Notes: generated by a model not told the origin, from the sequence alone. A DNA stretch of 64,000 bases from Mesostigma viride (GCA_009746045.1 RPFO01000253.1:2058888-2122887), one strand, 5' to 3'; shown: positions 25,401-35,480, counted from the stretch's first letter. Program-made: numbers and translations.

Positions 25401-27372
25401 TTGGAGTGAGGCAAGAGGGTTGGAGTGAGGCAAGAGGGTTGGAGTGAGGCAAGAGGGTTGGAGTGAGGCAAGTGGGTTGGAGTGAGGCAAGAGAGAGGGT
25501 TGGAGTGAGGCAAGAGGGTTGGACGGTCAGACAAGAGGGTTGGAGTGAGGCAAGAGGGTTGGAGTGAGGCAAGAGGGTTGGAGTGAGGCAAGAGGGTTGG
25601 AGTGAGGCAAGGGGGTTGGAGAGTGGCAAGAGGGTTGGAGAGTGGCAAGAGGGTTGGAGGCAAGAGGGTGGAGTGAGGCAAGAGGGTTGGAGTGAGGCAA
25701 GACGGTTGGAGTGAGGCAAGAGGGTGGAGTGAGGCAAGAGGGTTGGAGTGAGGCAAGAGGGCTCGAGTGAACATCCGATCATATAAATGAGGCAGTGACA
25801 TACCTTCACTCCATGTAGACTATTTATAGCCATAAAGACCATCAACGAACAATACCATGGTGCTCATGCCCACGAAACCCCATATTTCCATGAAATCATT
25901 CCCATGCAGAATCAATTCTACGAAGTCCCTGAATATTCCCCTTAACTACCACTAGGTCCCTCACTAACTTGTCAGCCAGCCTCATACAGCATCATAATTA
26001 TATGTGGGGAGGTAGGGATCAAGGGGGAGATGGAAGTACAGATGGAGGTGGGGGATTGGGGGGGGAGGGGGGCAAGGTTATTGCTCAGTACATGGAGGCA
26101 AGGTATATTGAGGCATAGCTGGGGAGGGGGACGGACAGAGGGAGAGAGAGGGGAAAGGACAGGGTTTGGGGGGGGTGAGGGGGAGAGAGAGGCTAAGTTA
26201 TTACAGCACTCCCTGCCCATCGTAGACAGCAAATAACCCTATGCACGGATGCCAGGCAAGGCTACGGCAATGAGCAATCTCGAAAAGGATTAAGTGCTTT
26301 CTTTAAGTGCTTTCTTGAATTTCACATACACAGGCTCCCCGCGACCGCGCTGTTCAAGGCCTTGGAGTAAAGCTAGGTTTAGGCTAGCAAGGAGCTTGTC
26401 ATATGCCTGGCCATTCATTGAAAATGACCCTTCACATGTGATCTTTCAACAAATCCTTACAACTACTTATGCGTGACGGCCCTTGCCTCGTAGTGCATCG
26501 ATAAAATGCAGTATGCACGGAAATTGCATCGGACTGGCCAAATTTTAAGAAAACATATCTTGCTTTACATGATCATCATAACATATACAAGGTAGGTATA
26601 ACTTACACTAGGAAAGGCCTAACCAAAAGAAGCTCCCCTGGCAAGTTTTCATTTGTCTCCAAATTGAAACTTGTCACCAATGGAAAAGAAAACGATGAGA
26701 CAAAGCACAACGCACCGCAATGCCCGCCGCTGGCAGTATGAAGGCCCGAATAATGTCCTGGCCATAGATAGCGCAGGCGAACCAGGTCAGAAAAAACGCG
26801 GGCATCCGTAACCGCCTGCACAGCTTTGCCCACATGACGCTTCGATGAGCCGCGCGGAGAGTTTCGTATTGGGCGGTGCCCGCGGAGGGGTAGAAATCTT
26901 CGAGCGTTTCAATGAATTTGTCGAGCTTGTCTTCGTCAAGTGCCACCCGCTTGGAAGATAAACCCATCGCATACCAAACAGCCGCTGCCGGTATCGCAGA
27001 CACCGCCATGCAGAGTACCACGAGGCTGGCATAGCCAATAGGATCGGGCAGAGGCCTGAGCGCGCTGCCGATATTGCCGGAGGCAACGACGGTCGCACTT
27101 GTCACGTTTTCCTTCGCGACCTTCAGGGCTTGTTGAAGGCATCGCAAAGGAGGGAACAACGGCGGGGATGTACCAATGGGACCGTAGGGAGGTTTTGACA
27201 ACAATACTGTCGAGTGTCCCCATCGCACGGGGGCTGGGTCAGCATTCCTAGCTGCACAAGATGTTTGCGGTACCCATCTCGATGAGGCGGCATGTCGGGG
27301 GATGCAAGGAGCCTGGACTTGTCGGCTAGGGCCGACGAGAAAAGAAAGCTGATGGCGCCAGAGAGCAGCCAT
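19421..27372 (-). CDS. MSL: MscS-like mechanosensitive ion channel (exon set probably missing one exon)
   Basis: Exons in order: 27372-26716 (219 codons), 24468-24292 (59), 22648-22431, 21763-21594, 19684-19421 (TGA stop). The start has a strong Kozak-like context, GCCGCCATGG. Exon 1 has an Arg/Ser-rich leader and two hydrophobic segments, suggesting organelle targeting. Exon 3 holds the pore helix region ([17 protein letters not shown], then [16 protein letters not shown]), matching the MscS TM3 and VGDxI signature. Exon 4 is the beta domain ([20 protein letters not shown], then PCNNII and NESRR). Exon 5 is the C-terminal alpha/beta domain ([16 protein letters not shown], then FLKAKSAVL). 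MscS channels open with membrane tension to release osmolytes. Exon 2 ends in phase 0 but exon 3 needs two incoming bases, so a short exon between 24291 and 22649 is probably unresolved. The family is secure; the full model is not. Confidence 0.8.
20598..20697. repeat. 25-bp minisatellite (GATGAGGTCACTGTAGTTCC)
   Basis: Four tandem copies of a 25-bp unit in the last intron of the channel gene. Confidence 0.95.
21047..21560. repeat. (CCCCG)n tract, about 510 bp, next to a channel-gene donor
   Basis: Near-pure CCCCG with occasional CCCG or CCCCCCCG slips. On the channel gene's sense strand it is (GGGGC)n, beginning about 33 nt downstream of the exon 4 donor (GT at 21593). G-quadruplex potential on the transcript is obvious. 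The Ala/Pro/Arg and Gly/Ala/Arg frames are not genes. Confidence 0.97.
21801..21870 (-). pseudogene. Decayed duplicate of the channel exon 4 start
   Basis: Read on the minus strand it gives [15 protein letters not shown], against [15 protein letters not shown] in the true exon about 96 bp away. The similarity extends into the flanking intron. Its acceptor is destroyed: GCAG has become GCG. A fainter third copy may lie near 21895. Confidence 0.75.
22729..22920 (+). mobile_element. Diverged 3' end of the palindrome-type retroposon, in a channel-gene intron
   Basis: Similar to the 3' UTR of the element copy at 30781-32748 (its 32520-32750 part). Shared features are CATGCTCACAYGGGTC, TTGCACCC, the CATGCC..GGCATGA pair, GGGGGTCTCTGCCC, the hairpin GTGCTCC..GGAGCAC (22860-22866 with 22881-22887), and an imperfect TTAATT-rich tail. 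No ORF part is present, as expected for a 5'-truncated retroposon insertion. It is older than the palindrome copies. Confidence 0.75.
22985..23260 (-). pseudogene. Degenerate copies of the channel exon 3 start
   Basis: On the minus strand, the true exon 3 begins [11 protein letters not shown]. Similar frames appear upstream at about 23005-23035 ([11 protein letters not shown]), 23100-23135 (PLKVLRVLT) and 23235-23260 (FPILHFLT), spaced about 105-125 bp. The first is the clearest; the others are weak. Confidence 0.45.
23304..23545. repeat. (TGTGTT)n / (TG)n microsatellite
   Basis: TGTGTGTT units drift into TGTCTG and TGTCCG units. It lies in the channel gene intron between exons 2 and 3. Confidence 0.96.
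23716..24305 (-). repeat. 40-45 bp minisatellite derived from the channel exon 2 end and its donor
   Basis: About 13 units. Sense strand: ..GACCATCAAGTGGGAGGGG.. followed by TGGTAGAGCAAC. The true exon 2 end is GTGACCATCAAGTGG|GTGGGG with the donor at 24291. Most units carry GA where the donor has GT. Units near 24210 and 23706 retain GTGGGG. Confidence 0.9.
24609..24735. repeat. Short direct duplication (AAGGATGGAACGCTTGCTAA)
   Basis: A roughly 50-bp segment at 24613-24659 recurs at about 24681-24728, with AACTAAGGATGGAA units between. It is in channel gene intron 1. Confidence 0.85.
25139..25770. repeat. 18-bp minisatellite (GGTTGGAGTGAGGCAAGA)n
   Basis: About 35 units with occasional variants (GAATGA, GAGAGTGG, a deleted unit). 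It is in channel gene intron 1. The Pro/Leu/Thr-rich frames across it are not coding. Confidence 0.97.
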
Positions 27373-28377
27373 GGCGGCCCGGATGTCTTGCGGTCATCCC
27401 ACTCTTTAGGTTTTTTTGTTTTTGCTACGCATTTTTCGGAACGCCAGAATGCTACCAAGCACCAGCTCATCGGGGAGACTGTGGTCACTTGCTACTCCGC
27501 GATAGATAAAAACCCGTCTGATCAAGGTCTGATCATTTATTTTGATTTATTCAGTGCGTGCCACGTGGACATGCGTCCCATGCGGGGCACCGTGGAGGAG
27601 ACACGTGCTATGCAGTGTCCTGAGAGCCAGCCTGAGCCAGCGATGATGCCCTTCCTGGGCAACCTGCACATGTATGCGGGAAAGCCTGCAATGCGCTCTG
27701 TGGAATGAACCTGGACAGAAGCCATGCTCGCTGAAATGGGTGTTACTCCTAGGGAAGGCGATTGGACAAAGTTTGTGTAACCGAAGATGCATGGGTGATT
27801 TCCCCGGATGAGCGAATGGCAATTGGCGAACCATCAATAGCCGCGAAAGTACGTACGGTGCGTCCACGTCGCAATGCCTATAACGCCAGTCTCACTCGCT
27901 TGAGCACCGGTTGGCGCTGATCGAATAACGGGAATGTTATCGCAGGAAATGTTGCACGGTTGCCGTATCCGTAGTGGCAGCGCGACCGAAAGCCACTGCA
28001 GTCTAGAGCCGGCCAGCGATCGCGCCAGCTCCCGGGTGGCTTCTCCTTGTTAGGGTAGTCAGCAATTTTACATAGTACATGGCGCTGTCCACGGTTCGCC
28101 AACATGTCTTCCAACATTTAATGCAGGATGGATGAAAGTCTATGTCAGTATGTTGAACGTTCAAGGCCCGGTGCAGCACTCTGGACCCCGGAATGCCCCA
28201 CAGGCTCGGACGTGCGGCAGAGGGCGACTCATGAGCTACAGTAGCCGCAGCTATATGCCCAATGTGGCAGCCGGAGGGCAGGGACGGTACGTACCCTCCG
28301 TGGAAAGTTAACGGAAGTTGCGTTTGCAGATGGTATTAAATCATGTCATCCTGTGTACTTCTTCAATTTTTGTTTAG

Positions 28378-28482
28378 GACGGCCTGGAAGACTACCTGAT
28401 GGCGCAGCTGTTGTGTGGGGCAATCGACGATAATCATTTCAGTCAAGACTTGCATGAACTGATACACCGCGCTGCCTCATGA
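28378..28482 (+). CDS. Possible terminal exon of an unrecognised small gene
   Basis: A TTTTTGTTTAG acceptor-like site is followed by a frame DGLEDYLMAQLLCGAIDDNH.. ending HRAAS and TGA at 28480-28482. The composition looks protein-like (acidic, amphipathic), but I could not find the upstream exon or a family. Confidence 0.2.
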   Translation, partial: DGLEDYLMAQLLCGAIDDNHFSQDLHELIHRAAS

Positions 28483-29803
28483 CAATTCTTTTTGTCTCCA
28501 CTGCCATATGTCGGTTTAGAAGTATCACGTCCAACATAACGCCTAAGTGGTTGGTGTAACAGATAGCTGGCTGCTGGATCCCTAAATGAAGGTCTGTTAA
28601 GGTGCATGCATGCTCGATCCATACATGGCCATAGACCAAGAGGGCATGCATATTCAGGGGAGGTGGCACCCCCAAAACCTTAAAAATTGAACTATGGTAA
28701 TAACACTTGAAATTCATTTGCACAATGCTGCAATATGATTGCGGGCACTAAATAACATCTCTTGTGAGTTGTCCATGCACTTGTTGGGGGTACTACCCCC
28801 AAGTATACGCCAATATTGCGCTATAAATATAAAAAGACGCTAATTAGGGCTGGGTATGCCCCAGCCAATGCACACATTTGTTGGCAACCAAAAATCAACC
28901 ATTTGTAGTTCCCTGAGTGTGTAGCTTGCTGAGCTATTTACATCATGGAAATGGCAAAACCTTGAACAGTTATTAATTTTCCCGCAAAACAGGTCTTTTT
29001 TTACCGGACATTGGGAATAAACATATCATAAACACTTCAGATAAGGCCACAAAATCAAGCGAAAATCCGGCTAACAGGGGGACAGCAGTGGTCCAAGTCC
29101 CAGGTCATTCCGACAAGTCTAGCTCAAGTTATAAGGTTTTGCGTGCTAAAACCTGAACATACGCTAAATGAGGTTTTCATGTGTATAAGGCCACCTAGAC
29201 ATCATGTTTTCCATCCAAGAAGCCAAAAAACATGCACAACTCGATCACACAACATAAGAAAAGGCTAGGCACCTCATCTGCCCTCCCCTGCCCTCAGCAT
29301 GGCCAGCCTTGCCAGCGTGCGCATAGCAACACCATCGCTAGGCATACACGCACCAAGAGAGCATACACTATGCTCAGCCCAAGGTTAACATGTAAATTTA
29401 TGCCAAGAACTCAGCAAGTATACGTGTAAAAACCTTAGAAAGAATGCCCAAGCAATAGAGGCAACTGCAGCATGCAAACTTGACAGCAAATCATACATGT
29501 TGTCTGCCAAGCATTCACATCCTATCCAGCTTGCCTTGCTGCACACATAGAAGGGAAGTCTTAATGGTTATTGCTCAAGGAAAGCAATGGAAACACCTAT
29601 CTACTGCAATGCCACTCATGCAGTATGGCCAGCAAAAGAACCACTCTCACCTTCCTTTCCAATATGGCAATTTGCTAAGAAGCTGATGCCAGCTTGTTAG
29701 CCTCTAGGCACATGCCGGATGTCGTTACTAATACAGGCGTGTCAGATCCGGCACATAACAAAGCGTCTGAGCAAGCTCATGTCCAAAGGATTATGGAAAA
29801 CAA

Positions 29804-30001
29804 ATGTCAACACGTTACCAAGAACTTGACGTCGGCGCATTTATCATGCCAGCCACAAACTACACGAAATTGTACGAAATTGCTAGGAATCTGACGATGC
29901 AACCGAAAGAAATGGAGCGCTTCCTGCGGGGAAACTGCCCGAAAAAAAGGCGAAAGGCCGACGTTAATGCACCTGCCTGCGTGGAAATGTTTCATGCATA
30001 A
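29804..30001 (+). CDS. Small ORF of 65 aa, unrecognised, with a basic cluster
   Basis: ATG to TAA. Contains YTKLYEIARNLTMQPKEMER and a basic run KKRRK that could be a nuclear localisation signal. No family is recognised and no splice support is seen. It could be part of a spliced gene or chance. Confidence 0.22.
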   Translation: MSTRYQELDVGAFIMPATNYTKLYEIARNLTMQPKEMERFLRGNCPKKRRKADVNAPACVEMFHA

Positions 30002-30268
30002 ACTGGCACGCAAGCTCGAACAATAAAAGACATCATCCATTGACCAGGCGAACAAGGAAGGTGCACCTTCCGTGAATACGTCGAAGGCGACATGCGCAGG
30101 CCTGCGTAGGTTCTTACCTTGAATGCCGGAAATGTAAAAGAAACCGGGAAGCTTCGGCACAAACTCGACAACACCATTAAGCTAGCTTCATAATCGCTCT
30201 TGAGAGCCTACGTTGCCTCACAATAGCTGCCGTAAACCTGCATTAAATTTCATGATCCGCAAGAGAAA

Positions 30269-30619
30269 TTATATCCTGGACCCCAGCGCCCGTAGCCGTT
30301 CGAGAAATGAGCGATATTGCAAACCGTAAACTTTCCGCCATGAAATGAGGTCATCAACTAATCTTCTGCGAAATTCAAGCATTTTTTCTAGCTGTTTACG
30401 TGCCATATCGATTAATATTGCATAAAGGCATGCCGCCATGGCCACCTCCGCGAGGGTTGAGCGGTCCGGGCACACAATTATACACCGTACGGACGGTACC
30501 GCGAATTTTTTGGCGCGGAAAATATTCGGCGCGCCACGTCCCCTTAAGTGAGACCCTGAACGCATGGCAGTCCAGCGGTGTGTGAGGCCCGATAGAGCAG
30601 TTGTCTGAGATGAAAGCAT
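30269..30619 (-). CDS. Unrecognised ORF of 116 aa
   Basis: The C-terminal half (AEVAMAACLYAILIDMARKQ and following residues to LRALGSRI) looks helical and amphipathic. The N-terminal half looks non-coding. It may be the last exon of a gene, entered near 30480. An E2F-like GGCGCGGAAAA lies at 30510-30520. Confidence 0.2.
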   Translation of the reverse strand: MLSSQTTALSGLTHRWTAMRSGSHLRGRGAPNIFRAKKFAVPSVRCIIVCPDRSTLAEVAMAACLYAILIDMARKQLEKMLEFRRRLVDDLISWRKVYGLQYRSFLERLRALGSRI

Positions 30620-30944
30620 ATGGTAACTTGTACTGGTTGTCTCTTTGATATGGTAACTTGCGCGTGTGGCCGCTCCGCATGGCTCTCAATGCACGTGCGT
30701 CTAGCACGCAGATGCGAAGTAGCACATACTTTGTGACATTAATTCATTAATAAAAGTTATCCGAGATGTGCACGCGAAAATGGCTGACGGCGGTATGGCT
30801 GACGGCGGAGTTCAGATCTTTTGCGTCTGAGCCCCAAATTCGGTCAGACCACTTGCATTCGATGCGCCTTTCTAAGACGCACTTGCCAGTATAAACGGTT
30901 ACGGCTGCCACGCAGTATAGACAAAGTTACGCACGTGACCAGCT

Positions 30945-32318
30945 ATGACGACTACCAAAGCAAAACGAGGGCTGGAAAAGGAGCTGGCACAGCTTCCCAG
31001 CGCCCAGCCCAACCCTCTCGCCCTCGCCATTGTTCAGCCGCCAGGCTTACCCGCCAAACCCTCGCCAAGCGCCTCGCCTGAGCCCAAGAAACCATGCCAC
31101 GATCGCCACAAATGGAGCAAATTCTTGCCCGGAGACGGAATGTTCTCCCTCCTCGAGTGGCAGCAGCTGTCGCCGCAGGAAGTCGTCGAAGTTCTCCAGT
31201 TCCTCACACAGGAGCGGAAGCTCTTTGTGCCCTGGAGAGGGAGGGCGGCTATCGACTACCGCGACACGTCCTGGCTCTACACCTGTGCCGAATCCCGCCA
31301 ACGCGAGTCTATCTTGACCAGCTACTACCAGCGCAGCTTCGGCGCCATCCACAGAGAACTTTGGAACGCACTCAACGCCCCAGCCCCCGCACAGCCGGCA
31401 GCCCCATCGGCTTCCTCCCTCTGCAAGGATGACATCCGCGCAGTGCTGGAGGAGCACGTGACCTGGCCGCTGGCCGAGAAGATGACCTCGCTGAACACCA
31501 CGCTCAACACGGTCGAGGCCCGGGTCTCCAACGTGGAAACCAAGGTCGTCCACAAGCTACAACCACAGTTCACGGCGCTACACACCGCGGCGCAGGCTTC
31601 GGAAACGCATGCTGCACTTGTCTCTCGCCTTAACCAGGTGGAAGGCAAGTGCGGCGTGCTCATGAAGAAGCTTGAGGCCATCACCGCCCACACCGAGGCC
31701 CTGGCCACACAGGTCCCAAAGCTAGCGGAGCAGACGGCCACCATTGCCTCCCAGCCACCCCGGCAGGATGCGGGTGACCTCCCGCTCTCCTACGCGGACC
31801 TGCTGCGGACAGCGACCGCCTCCACCACCGACGCCATCGCCACGAAGCTCCAGGAGCTGGAGGACCACCGCCAGGCCCAGCAACGGGAGGTCACCGATCG
31901 CGCTCGCCGCGAGTGCCGAGTGGTGCTACGTCGCTTCCCCCAGAAGCCAGGTGAGACGTCAACCTCCCTTGCTGACGAGATCAAGAAACAGCTTCTTACC
32001 CTCATGGGCCTGGTAGGTGAGGTAGAACTGCGTGGGTGCCACCGCCTTCCCCACTCACGGGACAAAGCGGCCACCCCACCAGTCCTGCTCACCTTCCTCT
32101 CCCCTGAGGATAAGCAGCGGTTCCTCTCTCATCGCAAGCGGTTGCACGACCTCACCTGGACGCTGGATGACGACCTAACCCCCGCTCAGCAACAGCAGCG
32201 ACGCGACCTGTGGCCGGAATACCTCCGCCATAAGCAGGACCCCCAGAAGCCCAAGGTGTACTGGAGGGGCGGGGACCTGATGATCAACCACAAGATGTGG
32301 ACGCCCCCAGCGGGCTAG
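30945..32318 (+). CDS. LINE ORF1p-like protein, copy 1 (457 aa)
   Basis: The N-terminus is Pro/Ala-rich and the middle (about 170-330) is a coiled-coil-like stretch (LNTTLNTVEARVSNVETKVV). The C-terminal domain resembles L1 ORF1p-type RRM plus CTD folds: ARRECRVVLRRFPQKPGE, GCHRLPHSRDK, PVLLTFLSPEDKQRFL, DDDLTPAQQQQRRDLWPEY and a final RGGDLMINHKMW. Such proteins bind RNA as oligomers and chaperone retrotransposition. No zinc knuckle is seen and no RT frame follows. The ORF is intact. The family match is by pattern only. Confidence 0.68.
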   Translation: MTTTKAKRGLEKELAQLPSAQPNPLALAIVQPPGLPAKPSPSASPEPKKPCHDRHKWSKFLPGDGMFSLLEWQQLSPQEVVEVLQFLTQERKLFVPWRGRAAIDYRDTSWLYTCAESRQRESILTSYYQRSFGAIHRELWNALNAPAPAQPAAPSASSLCKDDIRAVLEEHVTWPLAEKMTSLNTTLNTVEARVSNVETKVVHKLQPQFTALHTAAQASETHAALVSRLNQVEGKCGVLMKKLEAITAHTEALATQVPKLAEQTATIASQPPRQDAGDLPLSYADLLRTATASTTDAIATKLQELEDHRQAQQREVTDRARRECRVVLRRFPQKPGETSTSLADEIKKQLLTLMGLVGEVELRGCHRLPHSRDKAATPPVLLTFLSPEDKQRFLSHRKRLHDLTWTLDDDLTPAQQQQRRDLWPEYLRHKQDPQKPKVYWRGGDLMINHKMWTPPAG

Positions 32319-32691
32319 AATAGCAATAGCCCTAGCTTGTAACCATTGGAGTCACTGTCGCTAAGGCAGCCATGCCTAGAATGTTTGCCTAGCTGTGCCA
32401 ACAAACCTAGTCACGTGCCGCCAACGCACGGTACACAACCAGCCATAGCCTTAGCCTAGTTCTAGTACAGCCATGCCACGCCCTGGCTATGTTCAGATTA
32501 CTTGCCCACGCTCCTTGCTATGACATGCTCACATGGGTCTTATTGCACCCACAGTTTGCCGTCCGGATCGTTAGCCTGTCCTTTTAGCTAGCCGCGCCCG
32601 ATTGCAGCTGTGGCATGCCTTTGGCATGAAGGAGACTGGGGGTCTCTGCCCTTTCTCCTGTAGTGCACACACAGGGATTAAAAGCACTTCG

Positions 32692-32719
32692 GTGCTCCGT
32701 GACTCCCCAACGGGAGCAC
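32692..32719 (+). promoter_or_regulatory. 3' hairpin of retroposon copy 1
   Basis: GTGCTCC (32692-32698) pairs perfectly with GGAGCAC (32713-32719) around a 14-nt loop, just before the TTAA tail. The same stem and loop occur in copy 2 and in the intronic copy at 22860-22887. Confidence 0.7.
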
Positions 32720-32748
32720 GAGTTTAATTAATTAATTAATTAATTAAT

Positions 32749-32936
32749 AAAAGCAAGCGATGCATGTGTCACATTAACACAGGCATATATATGGATAGTT
32801 TTTTCAAGGGTACATCAGTGGACTCGACCGAAGAAGTGAGTGCATACTAGCGCTATAACACGCTAGAGCAGTCTCCAATCTGCAACATCAATCACACTAG
32901 CTCCCATTGGTAAGCTGTGGACCAAATTTTCCAACT
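32749..32936. other. Spacer at the centre of the palindrome
   Basis: 188 bp of unique sequence between the facing (TTAA)n tails of the two element copies. No gene is seen. Confidence 0.8.
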
Positions 32937-34900
32937 ATTAATTAATTAATTAAACTCGTGCTCCCGTTGGGGAGTCACGGAGCACCGAAGTGCTTTTAAT
33001 CCCTGTGTGTGCACTACAGGAGAAAGGGCAGAGACCCCCAGTCTCCTTCATGCCAAAGGCATGCCACAGCTGCAATCGGGCGCGGCTAGCTAAAAGGACA
33101 GGCTAACGATCCGGCAAACTGTGGGTGCAATAAGACCCATGTGAGCATATCATAGCAAGGAGCGTGGGCAAGTAATCTGAACATAGCCAGGGCGTAGCAT
33201 GGCTGTACTAGGACTAGGCTATGGCTGGTTGTGTACCGTGCGTTGGCGGCACGTGACTAGGTGTGTTGGCACAGCTAGGCAACATTCTAGGCATGGCTGC
33301 CTTAGCGGCAGTGACGCCAATGGTTACAAGCTAGGGCTATTGCTATTCTAGCCCGCTGGGGGCGTCCACATCTTGTGGTTGATCATCAGGTCCCCGCCCC
33401 TCCAGTACACCTTGGGCTTCTGGGGGTCCTGCTTATGGCGGAGGTATTCCGGCCACAGGTCGCGTCGCTGCTGTTGCTGAGCGGGGGTGAGGTCGTCATC
33501 CAGCGTCCAGGTGAGGTCGTGCAACCGCTTGCGACGAGAGAGGAACCGCTGCTTATCCTCAGGGGAGGAGAAGGTGAGTAGGACTGGTGGGGGAGCCGCC
33601 TTGTCCCGTGAGTGGGGAAGGCGGTGGCACCCACGCAGTTCTACCTCACCTACCAGGCCCATGAGGGTAAGAAGCTGTTTCTTGATCTCGTCAGCAAGAG
33701 AGGTTGACGTCTCACCTGGCTTCTGGGGGAAGCGACGTAGCACCACTCGGCACTCGCGGCGAGCGCGATCGGTGACCTCCCGTTGCTGGGCCTGGCGGTG
33801 GTCCTCCAGCTCCTGGAGCTTTGTGGCGATGGCGTCGGTGGTGGAGGCGGTCGCTGACCGCAGCAGGTCCGCGTAGGAGAGCGGCGGGAGGTCGCCAGCA
33901 TCCTGCCGGGGTGGCTGGGATGCAATGGTGGCCGTCTGCTCCGCTATCTTGGGGACCTGTGTGGCCAGGGCCTCGGTGTGGGCGGTGATGGCCTCAAGCT
34001 TCTTCAGGAGCACGCCACACTTGCCCTCCACCTGGTTAAGGCGAGAGACAAGTGCCGCATGCGTTTCCGAAGCTTGAGCCGCGGTGTGCAGCGTCGTGAA
34101 CTGGGGCTGGAGCTTGTGGACGACCTTGGTTTCCACGTTGGAGACCCGGGCCTCGACCGTGTTGAGCGTGGTGTTCAGCGATGTCAGCTGCTCGGCCAGC
34201 GGCCAGGTCACGTGCTCCTCCAGCACTGCGCGGATGTCATCCTTGCGGAGGGAGGAAGCCGAGGGGGCTGCCGGCTGTGCGGGGGCTGGGGTGCGGAGCG
34301 TGCGGGTGATGTCGATGAGGCGGAGCTGGAAATGGCTGGTCAAGATAGCCAGGCGTTGTTGTGCTTCGTTCATAGCATAGAGCCAGGACATGTCTCCATC
34401 GTAGTCAATAGCCCCCTTCACGAAGAGCTTCCGCTCCTGTTCGAGGAACTGGAGAACCTCAATGCATTCCTGCGGCGACAATTCTTGCCACCCGGTGAGG
34501 GAGAATCCTCGGTCGCCGGGGAGGAACTGGCGCCATTTGCGAGCGTGGCAGGGTTTCTTGGGCTCAGGCGAGGCGCTGGGAGATGGGGCTGCTGGCGGTG
34601 GGTTGGCAGGCCCAGACGGCTGGTTGGCGGGTAAGCCTGGCGGCGGAACAATGGCGAGGGCGAGAGGGTTGGGCTGGGCGCTGGGAAGCTGTGCCAGCTC
34701 CTTTTCCAGCCCTCGTTTTGCTTTGGTAGTCGTCATAGCTGGTCACGTGCGTAACTTTGTCTATACTGCGTGGCAGCCGTAACCGTTTATACTGGCAAGT
34801 GCGTCTTAGAAAGGCGCATCGAATGCAAGTGGTCTGACCGAATTTGGGGCTCAGACGCAAAAGATCTGAACTCCGCCGTCAGCCATACCGCCGTCAGCCA
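32937..34900 (-). mobile_element. Retroposon-like element, copy 2 (right arm of palindrome)
   Basis: Full-length inverted counterpart of copy 1: (TTAA)n tail at 32937, hairpin, 3' UTR, ORF 33348-34736, 5' leader and the doubled TGGCTGACGGCGG ending at 34900. UTRs and the ORF 3' two-thirds are nearly identical to copy 1. The ORF 5' third is clearly diverged. Confidence 0.75.
33348..34736 (-). CDS. LINE ORF1p-like protein, copy 2 (462 aa)
   Basis: Same architecture as copy 1 and almost identical from about residue 155 to the C-terminus (..RGGDLMINHKMWTPPAG). Residues about 37-150 differ strongly. There is an extra Pro/Ala-rich insert near residue 40, and segments such as FLPGDRGFSLTGWQELSPQE and ERKLFVKGAIDYDGDMSWLY replace the copy 1 versions. 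The frame is intact. Confidence 0.68.
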   Translation of the reverse strand: MTTTKAKRGLEKELAQLPSAQPNPLALAIVPPPGLPANQPSGPANPPPAAPSPSASPEPKKPCHARKWRQFLPGDRGFSLTGWQELSPQECIEVLQFLEQERKLFVKGAIDYDGDMSWLYAMNEAQQRLAILTSHFQLRLIDITRTLRTPAPAQPAAPSASSLRKDDIRAVLEEHVTWPLAEQLTSLNTTLNTVEARVSNVETKVVHKLQPQFTTLHTAAQASETHAALVSRLNQVEGKCGVLLKKLEAITAHTEALATQVPKIAEQTATIASQPPRQDAGDLPPLSYADLLRSATASTTDAIATKLQELEDHRQAQQREVTDRARRECRVVLRRFPQKPGETSTSLADEIKKQLLTLMGLVGEVELRGCHRLPHSRDKAAPPPVLLTFSSPEDKQRFLSRRKRLHDLTWTLDDDLTPAQQQQRRDLWPEYLRHKQDPQKPKVYWRGGDLMINHKMWTPPAG

Positions 34901-35480
34901 TTTGCGTGCATGCGTGGGTGTGGCATTTCCAACTATGTCGTTCTATATAACAGCTGCAATGCTAGGCAACATGAATAGTGGAAGCATTTGTTGTGGATTC
35001 GAAAACCAGCGGAGGCGCACGCACCCGTGAACGTGTCACATACACATGATCAAATTAATGCCGCTAGGCCAGATCAAGCTTGCTTGTGTGGCAAGTGGCG
35101 CCGCCAGCCAATATAACAAAAATACACAGGCTATAGGGCGTATAATTCAGAACTAAAAATACTATGCCTCTGATAAGCTTTCTTCCCAATCAGGCGACCA
35201 GCAGGTAGGCACATGGATTATGGCACCTGTATAATTAACAGGTCGCAGCCATCATGCGTATTAATAACATGAAATTGATCTCTTGCTCACGCAACACCAA
35301 AGCAGGACTGGGCGCTGCCCGATGAGTGGAAACTTTGTGTTCTAAATTTACAAAATTAGATCCATGGTACGTATAGTACTCCGCGACATGCCGCTGCAAA
35401 TGAGCGCGCGAGAGTCCTTCCTTACCCAAGCAAGGTTTGACACAACCTCTTGTGATATTCTCCGGTCACCACCTCTTATG
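34901..35480. other. Intergenic stretch, no gene seen
   Basis: AT-leaning sequence between the palindrome and the 3' end of the coiled-coil gene. It probably contains that gene's 3' UTR and polyadenylation site. No clear signal was found. Confidence 0.6.

Larger units (their letters stand above)
27373..30780. other. 3.4 kb without a convincing gene
   Basis: This lies between the channel gene 5' end and the retroposon palindrome and should include the channel promoter. Three small frames are listed separately with low confidence. The sequence from 28480 to 29790 is AT-leaning with no motifs I recognise. Confidence 0.55.
30781..32748 (+). mobile_element. Retroposon-like element, copy 1 (left arm of palindrome)
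   Basis: It starts with a doubled TGGCTGACGGCGG and has a short 5' leader (30781-30944), a single ORF (30945-32318) and a roughly 400-bp 3' UTR. The UTR ends in the hairpin GTGCTCC..GGAGCAC (32692-32698 with 32713-32719) and a (TTAA)n tail. Single ORF, 3' hairpin, microsatellite tail and a 3'-only copy elsewhere fit a non-LTR retroposon. No reverse transcriptase or endonuclease is present, so it would depend on a partner in trans. Confidence 0.75.

Noticed and set aside
32512-33360. Reading the central inverted repeat as DNA-transposon terminal inverted repeats
   Set aside because: The inverted sequences are the whole elements including their ORFs. They end in facing TTAA tails, so they are two insertions rather than the ends of one transposon, and no transposase is seen.
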